From an uncultured Collinsella sp. (GTDB lineage Bacteria > Actinomycetota > Coriobacteriia > Coriobacteriales > Coriobacteriaceae): a DNA stretch of 8,134 nucleotides. The DNA lies in NCBI GenBank assembly GCA_900752475.1, contig CAADVJ010000079.1, forward strand, positions 1 to 8,134, in the 5' to 3' direction. The first letter of the stretch is position 1. Each line of letters starts with the position of its first letter. The position numbers and the translations under genes are program-made. The notes below the pieces were generated by a model, which ran no database searches, was not told the DNA's origin, and was given only the letters and a program-made list of their open reading frames with translations. Positions 4,735 through 8,134 of this stretch are shown here, piece by piece.

Positions 4735-4762
4735 TTGGCAACCGAACGCCAAAAGCTACCAT
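4735..4762 (+). promoter_or_regulatory. Probable lacE promoter
   Basis: TTGGCA (4735-4740, five of six to TTGACA) is followed after 16 bases by TACCAT (4757-4762, four of six to TATAAT). This would place the start of transcription near 4769, with a short leader before the AGGAG ribosome-binding site (4785-4789) and the ATG at 4796. The promoter also holds an inverted repeat TTTTGGC-N8-GCCAAAA (4733-4754). The -10 match is moderate. Confidence 0.5.
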
Positions 4763-4795
4763 CGTTGCTAACCCACCGACTCTTAGGAGCATTGC

Positions 4796-6556
4796 ATGGA
4801 GCAACTCATCGCCATCATCGAAAAGGGCCAGCCCTTTTTCAACGCGATCGCCCGCAACAAGTACCTCAAGGCGATCCGCGACGGCTTTATCTCCGTCATC
4901 CCCATCATCATCTTCTCGTCCATCTTCTGCCTGGTAGCCTCGGTTCCCAACATCTGGGGTTTCTACTGGCCCGATGACATCAACAACGCCCTGTGGAAGT
5001 GCTACAACTACTCCATGGGCATCCTGGCCATCGCCTGCGCCGCCACCACGGCCAAGCACTTCGCCGACGCTCAGAACCGCGATCTGCCCAAGAACAACCA
5101 GATCAACTTCATCTCATGCATGTGCGCGGCCATCATCGGCTTCTTGCTCCTTTCGAGCGACACCATCGCCACGGACGCCGCCAGCGGCTTCAACACCACC
5201 TACCTTGGTTCCAAGGGCCTGCTGACCGCCTTCATCGCTGCGTTTGTGACCGGCATCATCTACAAGTTCTTCATTAAGCGCAACATCACCGTCAAGATGC
5301 CCGAGCAGGTTCCGCCCAACATCTCGCAGACCTTCAAGGACATCATCCCCTTCTCCGTCTGCATCACCGTCTTTTGGGTCTTTGACATCGTCTTCCGCGC
5401 TGCTTTTGGCTTCTGCTTTGCCCAAGGCGTCATCCAGGTGTTCCAGCCCCTGTTCACCGCTGCCGATGGCTACATCGGCCTCGCTGTGATCTACGGCGCC
5501 ATGAGCCTGTTCTGGTTCGTGGGCGTCCACGGCCCCTCAATCGTCGAGCCCGCCATCGCCGCCGCCCTCGTTGCCAACATGACCGACAACCTGGCTGCGT
5601 TCCAGGCTGGTCAGCACGCTTCTGCTGTCCTGACCCAGGGTGCCCAGTACTTCGTCGTCTGCATGGGCGGCACCGGCGCCACGCTCGTCCTGGTCTTTAT
5701 GTTCTGCTTCCTGGCCAAGTCTCAGGAGATGCGCGCCGTCGGTAAGGCCGCCATCGTCCCCGTCTGCTTTGCCGTCAACGAGCCGCTGCTGTTCGCCGCG
5801 CCCATCGTGCTCAACCCCGTCTTCTTTGTCCCGTTTGTCTTTGCCCCGATCGCCAACATCTGGATTCTCAAGATCTTTATCGACTTCTTGGGCATGAACG
5901 GCTTTATGTACACCCTGCCTTGGACCGTCCCCGGCCCCATCGGCACCATCATGGGCCTGGGCTTCCAGCCGCTCGCCTTTGTGATGCTCGCCATCATCCT
6001 GGTTGTCGACTTTGCCCTGTACTATCCGTTCTTCCGTGCCTATGACGCCCAGAAGTGCGCCGAGGAGGCCGAGATCTCCCAGGAGGAACTCGCCGCCAAG
6101 AACGCCGAGAAGGCCGCCAAGCTCAACGACGCCTTCCAGGGCAAGGCTGACGCCAAGAGCGTTGCCGCCGGCGCTGCTGCCGAGGCCGTGAAGTCCGACG
6201 CGCCCGCCGCCACCGAGGCTACGGCCGCCAGCGACCTCAACGGCAAGCGTGTGCTCGTGCTCTGCCAGGGCGGCGGAACCTCGGGCCTGCTCGCCAACGC
6301 GCTGGCCAAGGCTGCCAAGGAGCGCGGCATTGACCTCGAAACCGCTGCCGAGGCCTATGGCAACCACGTTGACATGCTCCCCGACTTTGACCTGGTCGTC
6401 CTGGCCCCGCAGGCCGCCAGCTACCTGGCCGACCTGCAGAAGGACTGCGAGCGCGTGGGCAACAAGTGCGTCGCCTGCCGTGGTAAGCAGTACATCGAGC
6501 TCTCCCAGAACGGCGACAAGTCTCTCGCCTTCGTCGCCGAACAACTTTCGAAGTAA
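4796..6556 (+). CDS. lacE: PTS lactose-specific EIICB component, lactose permease
   Basis: LacE is the membrane transporter that moves lactose inward while phosphorylating it to lactose-6-phosphate, using phosphate passed from LacF. The 586 residues comprise an EIIC domain (about 1-415), an Ala/Glu/Lys-rich linker (about 416-482) and an EIIB domain (483-586). EIIC landmarks are repeated hydrophobic segments from about residue 31 to 410, WFVGVHGPSIVEPAIAA (240-256) and NEPLLFAAPIVLNP (328-341), the family's sugar-site region. EIIB begins KRVLVLCQGGGTSGLLANAL, with Cys490 as the phosphorylated residue. Fusion of C and B domains is typical of LacE and differs from the separate subunits of cellobiose systems. 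AGGAG at 4785-4789 sets the start. It is the first gene of the plus-strand unit with lacG 66 bases downstream, under the LacI-type operator at 4717-4734. Confidence 0.96.
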   Translation: MEQLIAIIEKGQPFFNAIARNKYLKAIRDGFISVIPIIIFSSIFCLVASVPNIWGFYWPDDINNALWKCYNYSMGILAIACAATTAKHFADAQNRDLPKNNQINFISCMCAAIIGFLLLSSDTIATDAASGFNTTYLGSKGLLTAFIAAFVTGIIYKFFIKRNITVKMPEQVPPNISQTFKDIIPFSVCITVFWVFDIVFRAAFGFCFAQGVIQVFQPLFTAADGYIGLAVIYGAMSLFWFVGVHGPSIVEPAIAAALVANMTDNLAAFQAGQHASAVLTQGAQYFVVCMGGTGATLVLVFMFCFLAKSQEMRAVGKAAIVPVCFAVNEPLLFAAPIVLNPVFFVPFVFAPIANIWILKIFIDFLGMNGFMYTLPWTVPGPIGTIMGLGFQPLAFVMLAIILVVDFALYYPFFRAYDAQKCAEEAEISQEELAAKNAEKAAKLNDAFQGKADAKSVAAGAAAEAVKSDAPAATEATAASDLNGKRVLVLCQGGGTSGLLANALAKAAKERGIDLETAAEAYGNHVDMLPDFDLVVLAPQAASYLADLQKDCERVGNKCVACRGKQYIELSQNGDKSLAFVAEQLSK

Positions 6557-6568
6557 GTAACGCTCAGA

Positions 6569-6596
6569 GCCAGCCGACCATCCACAGCCGGCTGGC
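6569..6596 (+). other. Intercistronic hairpin between lacE and lacG
   Basis: GCCAGCCG (6569-6576) and CGGCTGGC (6589-6596) form a perfect 8-bp GC-rich stem with a 12-base loop, 13 bases after the lacE stop. Only CCTTCGATTT follows, not a clean T tract, so partial termination or an mRNA processing/stability element that sets the lacE:lacG ratio is more likely than full termination. Confidence 0.55.
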
Positions 6597-6622
6597 CCTT
6601 CGATTTAGACGATTGGATCATC

Positions 6623-8062
6623 ATGTCCGTTAACCCCGCTAGCGTCACCAACCCGCCCGCGCAGTTTCCCGAGGACTTTGTCTTTGGCGGCGCCACTGCT
6701 GCCTACCAGGTAGAGGGCGAGACCCGCACCCACGGTAAGGGCAAGGTTGCCTGGGACGACTTCTTGGAGGCCCAGGGGCGCTTCTCCCCCGATCCCGCTT
6801 CGGACTTCTACAACCAGTACCCCGTCGATCTGGAGCTGTGCGAGGAATTCGGCATCAACGGCATTCGCCTCTCCATCGCCTGGAGCCGCATCTTCCCCAA
6901 CGGCACCGGCGAGATGAACCCCGAGGGCGTGCAGTTCTACCACGATCTCTTCGCCGAGTGCCACAAGCACCACGTTGAGCCGTTTGTCACGCTGCATCAC
7001 TTTGACACGCCGCTGCCCCTCTTTGAGAAGGGCGACTTCCTCAACCGCGAGACCATCGACGCCTTTGTGGACTTTGCCACCTTCTGCTTTAAGGAGTACG
7101 CCGACCAGGTGACCTACTGGTTCACCTTTAACGAGATCTGGGCCGACGCCTCCAACACCTACATTGAGGGCACCTTCCCCGGTGGCGTCAAGGCGCATCT
7201 GGCCGAAGCCTTCCAGTGCGAGCACAACATGATGCTCGCCCACGCCAAGGCAGTACTGGCCTTCCACAACGGTGGCTTTAAGGGCAAGATCGGCGTCATT
7301 CAGTCGCTGGAGTTTAAGTATCCGCTCAACGAGAACGACCCCGCCGACATCAAAGCCGCCAACAACGAGCACGTGCTGCAAAACCAGTTCTTGCTCGACG
7401 CCACCTTCCGCGGCGACTACGCGCCCGACACCCTCGAGTGCGCCAACCGCCTGGCCGCCGTCTCGGGCGGTACCATCGAGATCCTAGACGAGGATCTGGA
7501 AATCATGCGCGAGGCCGCCCTCTACAACGACTACCTGGGCGTTAACAACTACCAGTGCCGTTTCTTGAAGGCTTACGATGGCGAGAACGACCTGCACCAC
7601 AACGGTACGGGCGAGAAGGGCACCGGCCGCTGGCGCGTCAAGGGCATTGGCGAGCACGTGAACAAGCCCGGCATCCCCACCACTGACTGGGACTGGATTA
7701 TCTATCCCGAGGGTCTGTTCGATCTGCTCGTCTACATTAAGCAGCGCTACCCCAACTACAAGCAGATCTTCATCACCGAGAACGGCATGGGCTACAAGGA
7801 CCCCTACAAGGACGGTTTTGTGGACGACCAGCCGCGCATCGACTACATCGAGCAGCACCTGCGCTGGCTGCTCAAGGCCATGGAGGTGGGTGTCAACGTG
7901 GGTGGCTACTTCCTGTGGAGCCTGCAGGATCAGTTCTCCTGGACCAATGGCTACAACAAGCGTTACGGCTTCTTCTACGTTGACTTTGAAACCCAGAAGC
8001 GCACGCCCAAGGCAAGCGCATACTGGTATAAGCACGTGGCGCAGACCCGTCGTCTGGACTAG
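6623..8062 (+). CDS. lacG: 6-phospho-beta-galactosidase (glycoside hydrolase family 1)
   Basis: LacG hydrolyses lactose-6-phosphate in the cytoplasm to glucose and galactose-6-phosphate, feeding LacAB. The 479-residue protein is a complete GH1 barrel. It has the N-terminal signature FPEDFVFGGATAAYQVEG (15-32), the acid/base Glu171 in TFNE and the nucleophile Glu386 in ITENG. The phosphate-site set Ser439, Lys446 and Tyr448 lies in SWTNGYNKRYGFFYVDF. Trp440 directly after Ser439 matches Trp429 of lactococcal LacG, the residue linked to preference for galactosides over glucosides; all these positions are offset by +11 from that enzyme. The extra 11 residues are an N-terminal extension, and no other Met occurs before residue 97, so the ATG at 6623 stands. 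The ribosome-binding site is weak (TTGGATC), suggesting dependence on lacE translation or modest expression. A G/C hairpin follows the stop. Confidence 0.96.
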   Translation: MSVNPASVTNPPAQFPEDFVFGGATAAYQVEGETRTHGKGKVAWDDFLEAQGRFSPDPASDFYNQYPVDLELCEEFGINGIRLSIAWSRIFPNGTGEMNPEGVQFYHDLFAECHKHHVEPFVTLHHFDTPLPLFEKGDFLNRETIDAFVDFATFCFKEYADQVTYWFTFNEIWADASNTYIEGTFPGGVKAHLAEAFQCEHNMMLAHAKAVLAFHNGGFKGKIGVIQSLEFKYPLNENDPADIKAANNEHVLQNQFLLDATFRGDYAPDTLECANRLAAVSGGTIEILDEDLEIMREAALYNDYLGVNNYQCRFLKAYDGENDLHHNGTGEKGTGRWRVKGIGEHVNKPGIPTTDWDWIIYPEGLFDLLVYIKQRYPNYKQIFITENGMGYKDPYKDGFVDDQPRIDYIEQHLRWLLKAMEVGVNVGGYFLWSLQDQFSWTNGYNKRYGFFYVDFETQKRTPKASAYWYKHVAQTRRLD

Positions 8063-8066
8063 TGGC

Positions 8067-8090
8067 TGGGGGGGGTGGCCGCCCCCCCCA
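8067..8090 (+). terminator. Possible terminator hairpin after lacG
   Basis: A run of eight G (8068-8075) and a run of eight C (8082-8089) can pair around TGGCCG, with an extra T-A pair outside, five bases after the lacG stop. No T tract follows on the plus strand; CCTCTCCCCC comes instead. The position suits the end of the lacEG transcript, but the homopolymers lie in the doubtful end of the window and may be partly miscalled. Confidence 0.4.
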
Positions 8091-8134
8091 ACCTCTCCCC
8101 CTTCTTACCGCGGGGGGGGCCCGCAGCCCGCACG

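Noticed and set aside
5537..6544. A 335-codon minus-strand open frame across lacE
   Set aside because: Such long antisense frames arise from the GC-rich codon pattern of lacE; the product is Gly/Val/Asp/Glu-rich and matches nothing.
6605..7381. A 258-codon minus-strand open frame over lacG
   Set aside because: It is antisense to conserved GH1 coding sequence, with no separate ribosome-binding or promoter support.

Overview
The window is a lactose/galactose utilisation locus of the phosphotransferase (PTS) and tagatose-6-phosphate type. It comes from a GC-rich Gram-positive-like bacterium. Coding regions are GC-rich while the control regions are AT-rich, and every recognisable protein belongs to families best known from lactose operons of Firmicutes. 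The codon usage and repeat style make me think of a Coriobacteriia (Collinsella-like) gut actinobacterium. That assignment is inference, because no marker gene is present. The last bases at both ends are poly-G/poly-C, which suggests the window is a whole contig with poor ends.

Layout, left to right. (1) On the minus strand, a control region at 1274-1511 drives lacA, then lacB (the two subunits of galactose-6-phosphate isomerase). After a 119-base gap comes the first 45 codons of a LacX-like aldose epimerase cut by the window edge. (2) At 1512-2594, also on the minus strand, a 337-residue multi-pass membrane protein of unknown function is closed by its own terminator. (3) At 2682-2806 lies a compact repeat block: two degenerate direct repeats around a 14-bp palindrome, then a 19-bp-armed inverted repeat. 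(4) At 2820-3219 is lacF (PTS EIIA-Lac) with a strong terminator, preceded by a second AT-rich control region (3220-3433). (5) At 3434-4438 is a LacI-family repressor, minus strand. (6) At 4439-4795 is a divergent control region. It contains two identical, oppositely oriented 18-bp LacI-type operators whose centres are 120 bp apart. (7) On the plus strand are lacE (PTS EIICB-Lac) and lacG (6-phospho-beta-galactosidase), followed by a G8/C8 hairpin.

Together LacF and LacE import and phosphorylate lactose, LacG splits lactose-6-phosphate into glucose and galactose-6-phosphate, and LacAB converts the latter to tagatose-6-phosphate. The tagatose-6-phosphate kinase and the aldolase (LacC, LacD) are not in the window. 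The known gene set is therefore split over at least three transcription units on two strands.

The most interesting signal is regulatory. lacE and the repressor gene share AACGTT-centred LacI-type operators. The upstream regions of lacA and lacF lack these operators and instead share GAAC/GTTC-based motifs, including TTTGAACA-N4-CGAACA in the same orientation. This suggests a second regulator not encoded here. I see no CRISPR array, tRNA, rRNA or transposase gene, and no convincing new enzymatic or defence system.
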